Of a stretch of 64,000 bases of DNA, positions 23,065 through 35,690 are shown one piece after another. Location: NCBI RefSeq assembly GCF_016808095.1, contig NC_068971.1:46870131-46934130 (forward strand), written 5' to 3'. This stretch comes from Vigna angularis. Its lineage: Eukaryota; Streptophyta; Magnoliopsida; Fabales; Fabaceae. The stretch's first letter is position 1. Every line of letters begins with the position of its first letter. Under the pieces are notes generated by a model. It ran no database searches. It saw only the letters and a list, made by a program, of their open reading frames with translations, and was not told the DNA's origin. The position numbers were made by a program, and so were the translations under genes.

Positions 23065-24504
23065 GAGTGTTTCATCCTACACCTGCAAGATCTCATCCTA
23101 CACCTCCAAAAATTTCACTTTTAACTTTTTAACATCTCATCATTATCTTGTATCTTTAATTTTAAAAAAAAATTTATTATTAATTTTATTAAATATATTT
23201 TTATTTTATTTTCTTTTTCTTGTTAAAAAGACTCTACACCACCTTAATAATAATTAAATTTAAAATTCTAATATTACTTAATATAATTTTATATTTTAAT
23301 AATTATTAAAATATAATTTATATTATAATAATAATTATATTAAAAATATAAAAATAAAATAATAAAAATAAAAATAATAACAAAAAAGTAAAATTATATT
23401 AAATAAAATATTTAATATATTCAAATCCATTAAATTATATTAATATATTAAATAAATAATTATTAAAATTTAAATAATAAACAAAATTTTAAAACAATTA
23501 TTTATCAAATAACAAATAAAATTATATTAAATAAAATATTTAAATATACTAAATTATATTAAAATATTAAATTAAATTAAATAATTATTAAAATTTATAT
23601 ATAAAATAAAATTTTAAAAACCATTCTTTATCGGATATGGATATCCGATTCATAACTTATCGAATATCTCCGATTAACAAATTTTTCAAAAATTTATTTT
23701 TTTTAAATTTTAATAATTATTAAATTTAATTTAATATTTTAATATAATTTAATATATTTAAATATATTAAATATAATTTTAAGTATTATTTTTATTTTCA
23801 TTTTTATTTTTATTTTAGTTATTATTTTTCAATTTTCTTAATAGAACTATTTTAAAAATATAAATTATTTTATTAATTATTAAAATATAAAAATATAATA
23901 AGTAATATTATAATTTTTATTTAAGTTTAATATTTATTAAATTTTAAATTAAAAGCAAAAGTATTAACATATTTTATAGATTTTAATATATAAATAAGTT
24001 TTTTAAAATTTTCATTTTTATTTAAAATTTAATAATTATTTAATTTATTTTAATATTTTATTATAATTTAATATATTTGAATATATTAAATCAAAATTTA
24101 TTATTATTATTATTATTATTTGTTATTATTATTATTATTATTTTTATGTTTTTAATATAACTATTATTATAATATAAATTATATTTTAATAATTATTAAA
24201 ATACAAAATTATTTTAAATAATATTTAAATTTTAAATTAAATTAAATTAAATTATTATTAAAATAGTGAAGATTGTTTTTAATAAAAAAGAAAATGGAAA
24301 AATATTTATTAAAGTTAAAAATAAAATTTATAAAAAGTTGGAGGTGCAGGATGAGATGTCAGAAGGTTAAAAGTGGAATTTTTGAAAGTGTCAGAAGGTT
24401 AAAAGTGAAATTTTTGGAAGTATCAGAAGGTTAGAAGTGAAATTTTTAGAGGTGTAGGACAAGATCTTGGAAGTGAGATCTTGGAGGTGTTGGATGAAAC
24501 ACTC
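23065..24504. mobile_element. Mutator-like TIR element III (1.44 kb), next to the eL37 promoter
   Basis: Left end GAGTGTTTCATCCTACACC, right end complement GAGTGTTTCATCCAACACC. A perfect 9-bp duplication TACTTTTTT lies at 23056-23064 and 24505-24513. The left copy of the duplication overlaps the end of element II, so III is the younger insertion. No coding sequence. Confidence 0.85.
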
Positions 24505-24525
24505 TACTTTTTTTAAGTTATATAT

Positions 24526-24537
24526 TGGGCCTGGGCC
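24526..24537 (+). promoter_or_regulatory. Two adjacent site II motifs (TGGGCC TGGGCC)
   Basis: TGGGCY site II elements, recognised by TCP factors, are typical of plant ribosomal-protein promoters and often come in pairs. They lie about 95 bp upstream of the eL37 start codon and 22 bp from the end of MULE element III. Confidence 0.75.
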
Positions 24538-24629
24538 CAAAATGTCATCAGTGGTCTTTTATAATAAATCCTTTCTCCTTTGGCAGTCATAAAGAGACCT
24601 CCAAGTGGGATTTCTGATTTGCTGCTTCG

Positions 24630-25159
<530 letters not shown>

Positions 25160-26428
25160 GCTTTGAAAGGAAACAATTTTTCTGGGTTAGTGAATTATAA
25201 TAGTTTAGGGTTTTGTGCTATTTTTAAATAACTTTTTTTTTCTGTCATCTCAATTTTATTTAATATGTAATGGATTTTTATTTCGGCATTTGATGGATTT
25301 GATAGCCCAGTGTTCATTTGATCAATATAGATTACACTTTGAGAGATAACCCCATTAAGAAATTTCATGTATTTAATTTTAATTTTGTAATTTGTTGTTA
25401 ATATTGGTTTGGTAAGGGTAAAACAACTTAGACATTAGTTAGCTTAACTACCTGAATTATATCTAGTTTGAATTTTCCTGTGATCACTACATAAAATAGT
25501 CTCTACCATTTTGATAGATGTTTTAAGTATTTTTCATTATATTTAGTTGTATTACTTATCAAGTATTTATTTTCATCATCATAATGATTTTTATTATATT
25601 TAATCACTTTATTTTGTATCTCGTATTTGTTAATACATATGAAGTAAGAAAACAAAATGTATGTACCACTCTAATTATTGAAGATACGAACTAGTGTAAT
25701 ATTAGGAGTAAATAAATAATAGTTCTATAAAATTTTATTTATTATAAATATTTATTTAGTTCAAAATTGAACTTATGCTACTTTTTTGGTTATGCAATGG
25801 CTTTAACTTAATTAATTTTGTATGAAATTGAGAAGATACAAGTTTATATAGAAGATTTGTTGTGGTAAAATTTTGAAAGATGTTTTTTTAAACAAATAAA
25901 AAGATAATTTAGATATTAAAACAATTTGACATGTAACAAACAAAAGTCAAAATATTAAAATTTAGATAATTATGTATTAAGCTTTAATTGTTAACTATAG
26001 TAAAAGTAATTCAATTTAATATATAAAAGTAATGATTATATATTCATATTATTAATGATACCAGTTCGCAAATTTATGAAAATAAAGTGGGCGTACACGG
26101 TTCATGGAGTGTCTAAGATAGTTCATGGAGTGTCTAAGATTTTTAAGCTATGTTTTTGGCAAATGGACTTTTCACCAAAATGGATCGATTGATCCGTTTT
26201 ACCATTCCTAATCTATTATAATATAAAAAAATAGAGAATTTATTTTATTATCTATATTTTTATATTTATTTTTTTACAAGTGTTTTAAAAGTCTACCTTT
26301 TAATCATTCTATATTTTTAATTTATCTATTTATATTTATTTGGTTACTACATAAAAGTTATTTTACTCATTTATTTTAGTTTATTTTTTAATTTTTTTAT
26401 ATATTTATTTTCTTGTTATTTATACATA
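25160..26428. other. eL37 3' region and AT-rich spacer
   Basis: The first few hundred bases probably hold the eL37 3' UTR. The rest is AT-rich with a short direct repeat GTTCATGGAGTGTCTAAGAT near 26099 and 26120. No gene seen. Confidence 0.5.
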
Positions 26429-26437
26429 TAATTTAAT

Positions 26438-27889
26438 GGTTTAATATCCAATTTTGTCCCTAGTTTGGTTTGCAAATCTCAATTTAGTCCCTTTTTAGAA
26501 AAATGTTTGAAATTGGTTCTTACTTTTAAATTTTTGAGTCAAAATAGTCCCTTCCGTTAAGTATAACTAAACAGAGTTAATAATGTGGCACTACTTATTG
26601 ATTATGTGTCAAAAAAATGTGCTTACGTGTTGGTTAATTAGGAAAGAAAGAATTTTATTCAAAAATAATTTTTTAATTGGGAAAGAAAGGATTTTATTTA
26701 GAATTAGGGAATAGTAACTCAGAGTCAAAATTTTATTGTGTGTGGTGAAGAATTGGCTCAACAATGAAAAACCCTCAAAATTGAAACTCAATTTGAAGAA
26801 TTGAGCTGTGCACGGTAGTGAGTCGCGAATTCCTGCTCCGACGAGGAGGCCATGGCTATTATGGAGGAGGTGGTGGTGTTGGTGACTTGGGCGAAACCGG
26901 CCACCGCGCCTCTTTCGCGCCACTGCTTCGTCAACTCCAGGCACCGTGCCACTGCTTCTCCGATCCCGTCTGCTCTCTCCGACACCGGCAACCCAGGGAG
27001 GGGTTCGTCTTCATCGCACGTCCAAACCTCCACCCGACTGGCAGCCGCGAGCCACCGGAGCCGTCGCCAGTCGAGGCGAAATCTCTCCTCCTTCGTCGCT
27101 CGTCGCACGCGGGAAGTTCTCTCCCTTCTCCGTCCATAGTCGCCGCCACCACAGAGGCGGAAACTGCCACCACCGAGGCTGCCGCGATGGGCTCTCCTAT
27201 TTCTCTTTCAAGGGTTCTTTCGTCTCCAGCATCACCACCGGACCGAAGCATTATTCCTTCTCTTTTTCTCATTTTTTTTATTTATTTACTGATTAATTTG
27301 GCATTGACTGATTCGATGTTTTACTGGGATTGAAAATGACGAGTGTGTGTTGTGTACATCTGAGATCTGAGTGTGAGGGGTGAATGCTGGATCTGTTCTG
27401 CCCTGTGTGTTGATTGGGTTATGTTTGTTGGGAGTGGTTACGGTCGAAGAACAATCCGGTCGAAATGATTTCGCGGCGACAATCTGGGCGAAAAAGAAGG
27501 TGTGATTGAAACGAAGGTGACGAAGACGAGACGAAGAAGAAGAGTAAGAGAGTGAGAATGAGTGTGAGTGAGGTGAAGGTGGGTGTGTGAGGGTGTACGG
27601 TAACGGCTGGGGATGTGATTTTTTAGGAGCGAGGAACCTCGGGTTTTCGCCATTTCATATATAAATTTAGGTTTAATACCACGTAAGCAACGCACACAAT
27701 TGCGTTTTGACACCTAAGCACTAATTACTGCCACATCATCATTCTATTAACTCCGTTTGCTTATATTTAACGGAAGGGACTAACTTGACTCAGAAATCTA
27801 AAAGTGAGGATCCATTACAATTACTTTTCTAGCGAGGGACTAAATTGAGATTTCCAAACCAAACTAGGGACAAAATTAGGTATTAAACC
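26438..27889. mobile_element. Mutator-like element with GC-rich cargo (Pack-MULE candidate)
   Basis: Terminal inverted repeats of about 150 bp: the left starts GGTTTAATATCCAATTTTGT, the right is the complement of GGTTTAATACCTAATTTTGT. Perfect 9-bp duplications TAATTTAAT lie at 26429-26437 and 27890-27898. The core (about 26805-27290 and 27330-27650) is much richer in G+C than any neighbouring DNA and has overlapping open frames on both strands of 90-170 aa. None shows a recognised domain or transposase motif. High G+C plus long frames inside MULE ends is the pattern of captured gene fragments, but the parent gene is not identified. Confidence 0.75.
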
Positions 27890-27898
27890 TAATTTAAT

Positions 27899-29196
27899 TT
27901 ACTTTTTTATCTATTTATTTTTCTTTTAAACTAATTTGCTCATACTATTTTTTTATATTTTATTTTATTGTTTTATAACTTTTAATTAATTGTTTCTCTA
28001 ACGAATTTTTTATTCTTTTATTTATTTAATTTATTTTTAAATTAATTTACCGTAAAAATATCAATATATTTCATCTCTATAATTTAATATCTAATAAATT
28101 ATTATTTTATTTCTTAAATAGAACTATTATTTATTCAAATTTAAAATTTTCATTTAAATCTCCAAAATGTTAATTATATATAAAATTATAATTATTTTAT
28201 TAAATTAATATATAAATACTTTTCATTTAAATTAAACTAAGATTATTTAATAAAAAAAATAGCGTGAACCAAATATAAATAAAACTTCGTATAAAATTTT
28301 AAATAATTATATTTGTAAAAAAAAATTGTATTTAGTAGTTGATTTCAAAAATTTAGGAATAAAAAAAATCAAAAATTTAAATGTTATAAAATAAAAAATA
28401 AAAGCTAAAAAGTAGTTGTCTTAAAATATACTATATTATATATATTATATTATTACATATTATATATTATATATTATTTACACTGATTAAATAAGTCTCA
28501 TAACAAACAAAAGCATAACAAAAAATTAGATGAAAATAACTTATATTTAAAGTATTAATTTTTTTATACCATTTTTTTAATTATATTTTTATGTCAAATA
28601 CTTTATGATAAATAACTTGTTAAATACTTTTTATATTTTAATATGTAAAACTTAAATTGATATTTATTTAATAAAAAAACTAACATATTATATATATATA
28701 TATATATATATTATAAATTCACATAAGGTTTTAAATAATTATATTTGTAATAAAAAACATAGTACTTCTTAATAATATAAATTTTATTTTATATTATTTG
28801 AATTAATTTTTTTATTATTTTCAACTTGAAAAGATAGAATTTAACACTTTAGTAAGATCAAAATAAAAAGTAAAATTAACTAATTATTTTAAAATATACC
28901 ACTAATTTATAACTAACTTTTGGTCTAAATATAAATATATAGTAAGAAATGATTGGACTCAATAATCAAATTGTAATCTCTAATCGAACGAATTATATAA
29001 TTAATAGTAAAATGGAAATATATAACAAAAAAACAAGTACAAAAACAAAGTTGGGAAAAACGAAATGAAATAAGTTATTGAGTTCTGAATAGCGAAGCCT
29101 TTTTGATGTAAAATTTTCATTTTACTGGGTAAGGGCAAACTAAAAAAAGGGAAGCAAATGAGAATGATTTGTTTGACAGAAACAAGTGAAAGAAGT
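27899..29196. other. AT-rich spacer downstream of the first dehydrogenase gene
   Basis: AT-rich with (TA)n near 28688-28711. The part near 29196 should hold the 3' UTR of the minus-strand gene. No other gene seen. Confidence 0.5.
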
Positions 29197-32100
29197 TCAA
29201 GTAATTCTAATGCTGGGTTGAAATCCATTAACAGTGACTCCTCCATCAACACAAATAACTTGTCCAGTGATATACGATGCAGCAGGCAAGCAGAGGAAAG
29301 TCACCAAAGATGACACTTCTTCCGGTTCTGCGATGCGCTTAAGAGGGGTACGTGACATCACATCATCCACAAAAGCTTGATTTTGGAGCAGCTGCTACAA
29401 AAATGTAGAACATATTATTCAACACAACACACACTTTCATAATTCCAACAAATTCTAACTACAACATTCGATAAATTCTTTGTTAAGCCTTTGGTTAAAA
29501 ACAGCTATGAGAAATAAAAATTGGGAAGAAGGAAATTACATGTTGGACAAGTGAGGTTCTGGTGGTCCATGGTACAACACAGTTGCTTCTTATGTTGTCT
29601 TTTGCCCATTCACAAGCCAAATTTTTTGTAAGCTGATTAATTGCGGCTGAAAATTCAATGAACAAAAAAATTGTTACTGTCTTTCTTTCATGAGAGAAAA
29701 TATGCAGTAAGTTTGGTAGTAATTACTGACCTTTGCTTGCTGCATAAACAGATCCAGTACCCATGCTGGTGACACCAGCAACAGAAGAAAGGAACACAAT
29801 GCATCCCTTTCCAGATGCTTTGAGAAGAGGGTACGCAAGTTGACACAGATTAAATGATGAGTCTAAATTAACTGTCATCAGCTCTGAATATTCTTCAGCA
29901 CTGTACTCAATCGTTGGTTTTCTGAGGTTTGTTCCAACGTTGTTTACCTATAGAACCACAAATTCATGCATATTTATCATTCATGAAATGAAATTCTGGC
30001 TTGTCATCTCAAATTAGGAGCATTTTCACACGTCTTATAATTCTTCATTTCTACCTACAAACAACGTGCTTTTTAGATATAAAATCATTCATGGGTAAAA
30101 AAACTATTTTTGAAACCGTATGTCCTTATCACTATTTAAGCAATTTAATTCTATGAATATTTTTAGAATAGTTTAAATTTTACACGATAATTTGTTAAAT
30201 TCAACTACTAACTTTTATACCTGATAAAATTAATTATGTGTTTTGTCATATGAATAATCAAAAGGAATATATGATGTTAGCGATAATTATACATTAAAAA
30301 ATTTAAATATTGTAACATCTCAAAATACAGTGTAAAAACTATATAATAGAATAATCACATCGATTAATATTACAAATCAGTCTTACAAAATAAAGAACGC
30401 TTGTGACCGAACGACCTTACAGAGAAACAAGAAAACTAAAACCGAACAACATAAGCAAACCCGACCGAACGATTTACAAGAGACTATATCAAACGGTCCT
30501 ACAAAATAAGAGGGAAAAGATGATCGAACGATCATCTTAAAACTAAACTAATAATACTGACCGAACGGTTCTACTGTTCGGTCTTAATTTCTACCTCAAC
30601 TAAATTTTCTTCTTCCAGCGCTTCTTCCAACAGCTCGTCTCCTTCTGCTCACATCCACATGGATGATCATTGCAACGGAAAGACAACCGAACGTACAAAA
30701 CAGACAAGACAGAAAACATAGGGTAAGCTTATGTAATTCAATTCATGTATAAACATATATTTCACACAATCAACCAAACAAGATAATTCATCACTCGTTC
30801 ATGCAAAGCCTAATACTAGACTGACTGTCCGGACTGTATGAATTATGTGTAGCTACGACGTTCGTGCACCCGGTGATGTAGTAACTGGGATACCCTCAAC
30901 AGTTGCCACCCGAGGTTAGTCCTATCTGTCCAAATTAACCATAAGGACTAGGACCTCCTGCCGTTCCCACACATGACTTACCCTCCTCTACGTGAGGACG
31001 AGTAATCACGGAACATCAGGATGAACCGCCAACTTAGCATGCCCATATTCATACTTTACAAATTCCAATATACATTCATGAGCTGTTCCTCCCCGGAACG
31101 CTCGTCCATAATCCAAAACATTTCATCCATATCATATTCTATTCATCTTTCATTATTAATAATCTCAATTAAACCCTTCGTACAAAGATCACCAAGGATA
31201 CCAAATACTGAACGTTAAACATCAACCCTGAACCAGACCGAACGCTTGGAGTGAGACCAAAGGTCTCTAGTTCCAAACGGATCAAAACCGAGAGATGGAA
31301 TCATTGGTTTTAAGAAAGGGAGTGATTAACATAATAGTTCTCAAGAACGATTAGGAATCAAACGTTTATTTACTAGGTGAGGCAATTGAATGAACTAACT
31401 CCCGAGTTAGACCGAACGCTAATAGGCCTAGGCCGAATACTAAGACTCTAGGCTGAAACCAATTTAAGACAGACACTGTGAAAACCTCAAATACGGGTAA
31501 AGAATTGAATCAGGTGAATAAACCGAACGTCAATAAATATACTTAGCTTTTGAATAAGTTAAACATCAAGAACAATCAGAATGTCAGTCGAAGACCGAGC
31601 ACCGAAAAGGGAGAACCCTATTGAGTTTGAACGAACGTTCATATATATGTATATATATTTTTCAGAAAGGAGAATGAGTACCTGGTGTAAGACCGAACAC
31701 TTACTCAGCACGAGCGCTTGGTGGAAGACCGAGCACTACTCAGTACGAGCGCTTGGTGTAAGACCGAGCACTACTAAACTTATAGGAGAAAGGCTTGATA
31801 AATATAATAAGATACTATTTTTGAGTAGTGTTTAAGAACAAACGAAAATATACAAATACATATAGATATACTTAAGTTTATAACCGAATACCAAGGAACA
31901 ACTACGCTTGGCCGAACGCTCATGCACAGTATTACGAAACGAAGACGCTCGTCCTCAACTAGGATTCTTCCCAAATGAAAGAATACAATTCCAACCAAGT
32001 TCACTAGAAAAACTGAACGGTTAAGGACCGTTCAGTGACGAGCGTACACTTTCATAGGGAAATTTTATACTAGAATTCTTTATATCAATTCATCTCTCAA

Positions 32101-33745
32101 CATCTATTTTCATAAAATCAAACATTCATATCATAGTAAATAATCATACTTCATATAGTCAAAACATATCAACAATCATACTTCATATACATTCAGTCAC
32201 TCAACAAACATGCATTCATTAGCAACGAACGTAAAAATGAACATACAATTAAATTATATAAGTTTCCCTTACCTCTAAGCGTGACCAAACGTTCAACAAT
32301 GCACCTCTAAGCGTGACCGAACGTTCAACAATGCAAAAATATATCTCCTCACTACTGAAATCTTAGAGTTCGACGATCACCCCTTACAAACTAAACCAAA
32401 CAGGAAAAACAGAAATACTCAGAACAAAGTGACCTATTCATGAAACCAAGAATCTGGGTTCGCATGTGTAAGAAGAACGAACGTTCTAAAGAGAAAGTGA
32501 CTTACCAGTTTCAGAACCAAAAACTGATCGGTTCAACTGGAAGCTCTTGACGCCGGGAATGCTCCAGCGGTGCCTGAGTGGTGATCGGAGAAGAGAAAGT
32601 GAGTGTTTTGTAGAGAGAAGGAAAAGCTTTTAGAGAGAAGGAGGAGAAAAATGAAGTTTCAGAGTTTGGAAGAGAGGTTGCATGCAGAGAGTGGCGTGAG
32701 TTTTGAAAAACTAAGTTTTGCTACCACCGTCAAGGACGAACGACCACTTCATTGCCCACACCTGTCTCTCACTTTCTGATTTCCAGATTTTCTTCGCTTA
32801 ACACCTGACGTCCGCTCAAAGTGATTTTGGGTACGTTTTTAATGAGGTCTGACAAATACTATCAAAGATGTACACCGTAAATAATTACATATTAATATAT
32901 TTTCCTCATAAAAAAAAAAGTACAGATTAATATACACACATTCAGTCCTTTTAGTTTTATTTTTTAAAATTTGATATTTAAAAAATGGATTCTATAAGTA
33001 TAATAAATAATGCATAATGACCAATTAATAAATGCATTAATTCAAATATTAATTAAGGAAACTAATAAAATAAAAAATAAATTAATGCACAATATTCAAT
33101 TAATGAATCCATACATTCAAATATTCAGCTGTACAAAAAGAATCAAATATTCATCAATGACCCTAGTAAAACTCATTGCTATAAAAAAGGAAGATTAGGA
33201 ATAGTTGGTGTAACCAGATTGATTTGAAAGTATTGCAAATATATGACTAAAAAAAGATTATGCAGAAACAGTTTTACACAGAAGAATAAGAAATAAAAAA
33301 TAAAGTGGATCTAGATCTAATGGAATTATGCAGAGATTTATCTTACATAGATGTTAAGCTTTCCGTTGAAGATGGATGCAACTTTCTGAAGAAGCTTCTC
33401 TCTGTCGTGTGGCGAGGACACGTCACACACCGATCCAGTGACCTGAAAGCCTTCACTCTGCCATTCTTCTAAGCACTTGTTGAGCTCTGTTTGGGTCCTG
33501 GAACAAGTGTGCACAGCGGCGCCAAACGCGGCCAAGTCACTCACAATGGCGTGCCTGTAACACAGTTTCCGACGAAGAAATATTAGAAGAAAAGCAAAGC
33601 AGAATGAAGACTGATTTTAGAAGAGAAGGTGCGTTCAGATGAAAACCAACCCGATCCCACGAGTGCCACCACTGACCAGAGCCGTCATTCCCTTCAGACA
33701 CCATCTTCCTCCTCTCTTACTGCTGCTTTCTTCCAACTCCGCCAT
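29197..33745 (-). CDS. Tropinone-reductase-like short-chain dehydrogenase, copy 1 (273 aa)
   Basis: Minus-strand exons are 33745-33651, 33554-33347, 29947-29731, 29646-29540 and 29391-29197 (95+208+217+107+195 nt). The family is classical SDR of the tropinone-reductase homologue group: NAD(P)H-dependent reductases of carbonyl substrates; the true substrate here is unknown. Visible: cofactor loop SGGTRGIG at residues 25-32, CSRTQTEL after strand 2 (the Arg suggests NADPH), NNVG at 103-106, Ser156, YAASK with Tyr169 and Lys173, and a C-terminal [10 protein letters not shown]. Residue 25 is Ser where copy 2 and most relatives have Thr. Intron 2 is 3,399 bp because a solo LTR sits inside it. All splice junctions are GT-AG and the frame is intact, so it is probably functional. 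Confidence 0.92.
30311..32854 (-). mobile_element. Solo LTR, copy B, inside intron 2 of dehydrogenase copy 1
   Basis: Read on the plus strand it starts TGTAACATC and ends TCTGACA; it is the reverse orientation of copy A. The flanks AATAT/AATAC match in four of five bases, consistent with an aged 5-bp target duplication. Length is 2,544 bp. About three of the 34-35 bp repeat units lie near 31680-31780. No internal retroelement sequence remains. It accounts for about three quarters of the host intron. Confidence 0.85.
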
Positions 33746-33816
33746 TTCCACTGTTTTTCACTCACAAAACAATAAACTATGATTATGTTTTTCAGGATGA
33801 TGCATTCCATCCCAAG

Positions 33817-33818
<2 letters not shown>

Positions 33819-33909
<91 letters not shown>
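33819..33909. repeat. (TA)n microsatellite in the promoter of dehydrogenase copy 1
   Basis: About 45 TA units, lying 74-164 bp upstream of the start codon at 33745. It occupies the place where a TATA box would be expected; copy 2 has no such tract. Confidence 0.95.
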
Positions 33910-33911
<2 letters not shown>

Positions 33912-35690
33912 AATGCATGCATGGCTGTTTCACATGCAATGCACCCCACCTACATTGCTTTTGCATCAACTTCAAGAAAGTTAATTAAATAATTAGAGAC
34001 GATAAATTTATTACTAATATGTACCATTCTTTCAAAAGAAATTATGTTTTTTAAAGTTAAAGTAATTTTGAGAGATTCGTATCTCATTACTTATATATTT
34101 TTTTCATATATTTAACTAAAATATTTTAAGAAAAAAAAGAATTGGTACATCATTTAATTATATATGATGGCATTTTGTGATATTTCTTCATTTATTATAT
34201 AGAAACTAAAACCACACTTAATATTTTTAATTTAATGTTTTAATAAGTGGAGTTCTGTTTTTGTTCTTAGATCATGTGAACCACGCTGCCGTTAATTAAG
34301 TAAATGCACGTGGAAGGATTATATTTACTTATATTATTATTATTATTAAACGTCTTATCTTATGGTCTGTTAAATTATGTCTCTCTCTATATTAAAAGTT
34401 CTTTTTTTTTTAATTAAAACGCTCTTGTATGAGTAAAGAAATAAGACAGGAAAAAAGTGAGTTTTAAAAAAAGAAAAGATATACAAATATGAGAGACTAT
34501 TTGTTTGAGTGAAAAAGAAAGACTGTTTTTAGTATATACTATTATTTAATTTTTAATTATTCTTTTATGTATTTATTAGTACCACACAAACATCTTTTAA
34601 AAGAATACCATTAGGCTAAATCACACCACTCACTTATGTCATTACTATTTGTTGCATTATCATAGAAAAGTTATAACAAATAATTAATGTAAAACTTTTC
34701 TATCTAAAGATTTAATAATCCCAATTGATTATATATGATTTCCTCAACCTGAATTTATGTAATAATAATTATATATCTTCAAATTCTCTGAGTAATGGTC
34801 ACAGGTGGCTTTAATTTTCATACTAATTATATTTTTCGCACGAATTTATTTACTTTATAATCATATTTATCCTAACTCTCTAGTTCTTCAACTTGACTTT
34901 ATTTTAATACTAAATATTAAATCACATACTTACCTTAAATAAGATTATAAATTATTACATTAAAAAATATTAATATAATTTTATTCATTAAAGAACTTAT
35001 TTATTTAATAAAATTGAATTTAATTCTTGTATTAACAGTTGTTTATGGACAGATATTTAATCCATTCATAAAAACAATATTTTAAAAAGATAGAAATAAA
35101 TTTTTAAAATATTTTCAATAGAAAAATTGTCAAACAAACTTAAATATATATTTTTCAAAATATTTAATAATATAAGAATTAAATAAAATCAATTATGAAA
35201 AAAAACTTAATTTTGATTTATTACGTATTAATGCGTCAATTGATTAGATTTTGATAAATAATTATTTACTTACAAAATTAAATGGATAATTTGATGTCGT
35301 CTATTTTTTATATTTTATATAAAAAGATTATATAAATATATGCATAGCCAAATTGGATAGATAAATTATATTTTCAACCCTTCTTTGAAGCAACTCTTTC
35401 TAATATATCAAATGTCATCAAATTCTCTAATCCACTCCTGTTTATTAAGAATATAATTATATTAAATTAGCAACGTAACTATTTTTACGTGATCATTTAA
35501 CCATAAATTATATGGTTAATTTTTATAATAATTATTAAGAAATGTGTTAGAATTATTTCTAATTAGTTAATATATAAAAATTAATATTATTTTAAATATT
35601 TTAATATACATGTCCGGGGTAATATATATAAAAGTTTTTTTTACATGTTTAAATAATTTTATTATAATTTTAAAAATAATTATTATATAA
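33910..35690. other. AT-rich spacer between the dehydrogenase genes, nothing recognised
   Basis: Upstream sequence of dehydrogenase copy 1 on its far side from the (TA)n tract. No gene, RNA or clear repeat end is seen. Confidence 0.45.

Noticed and set aside
26818..27333. 171-aa frame in the GC-rich core as an independent gene
   Set aside because: Frames are open on both strands because of composition; no domain, and the region is enclosed by transposon ends. Described as possible captured cargo instead.
29197..33745. Dehydrogenase copy 1 as a pseudogene disrupted by the LTR
   Set aside because: All five exons are open, junctions are canonical and catalytic residues are present; the LTR is wholly intronic.
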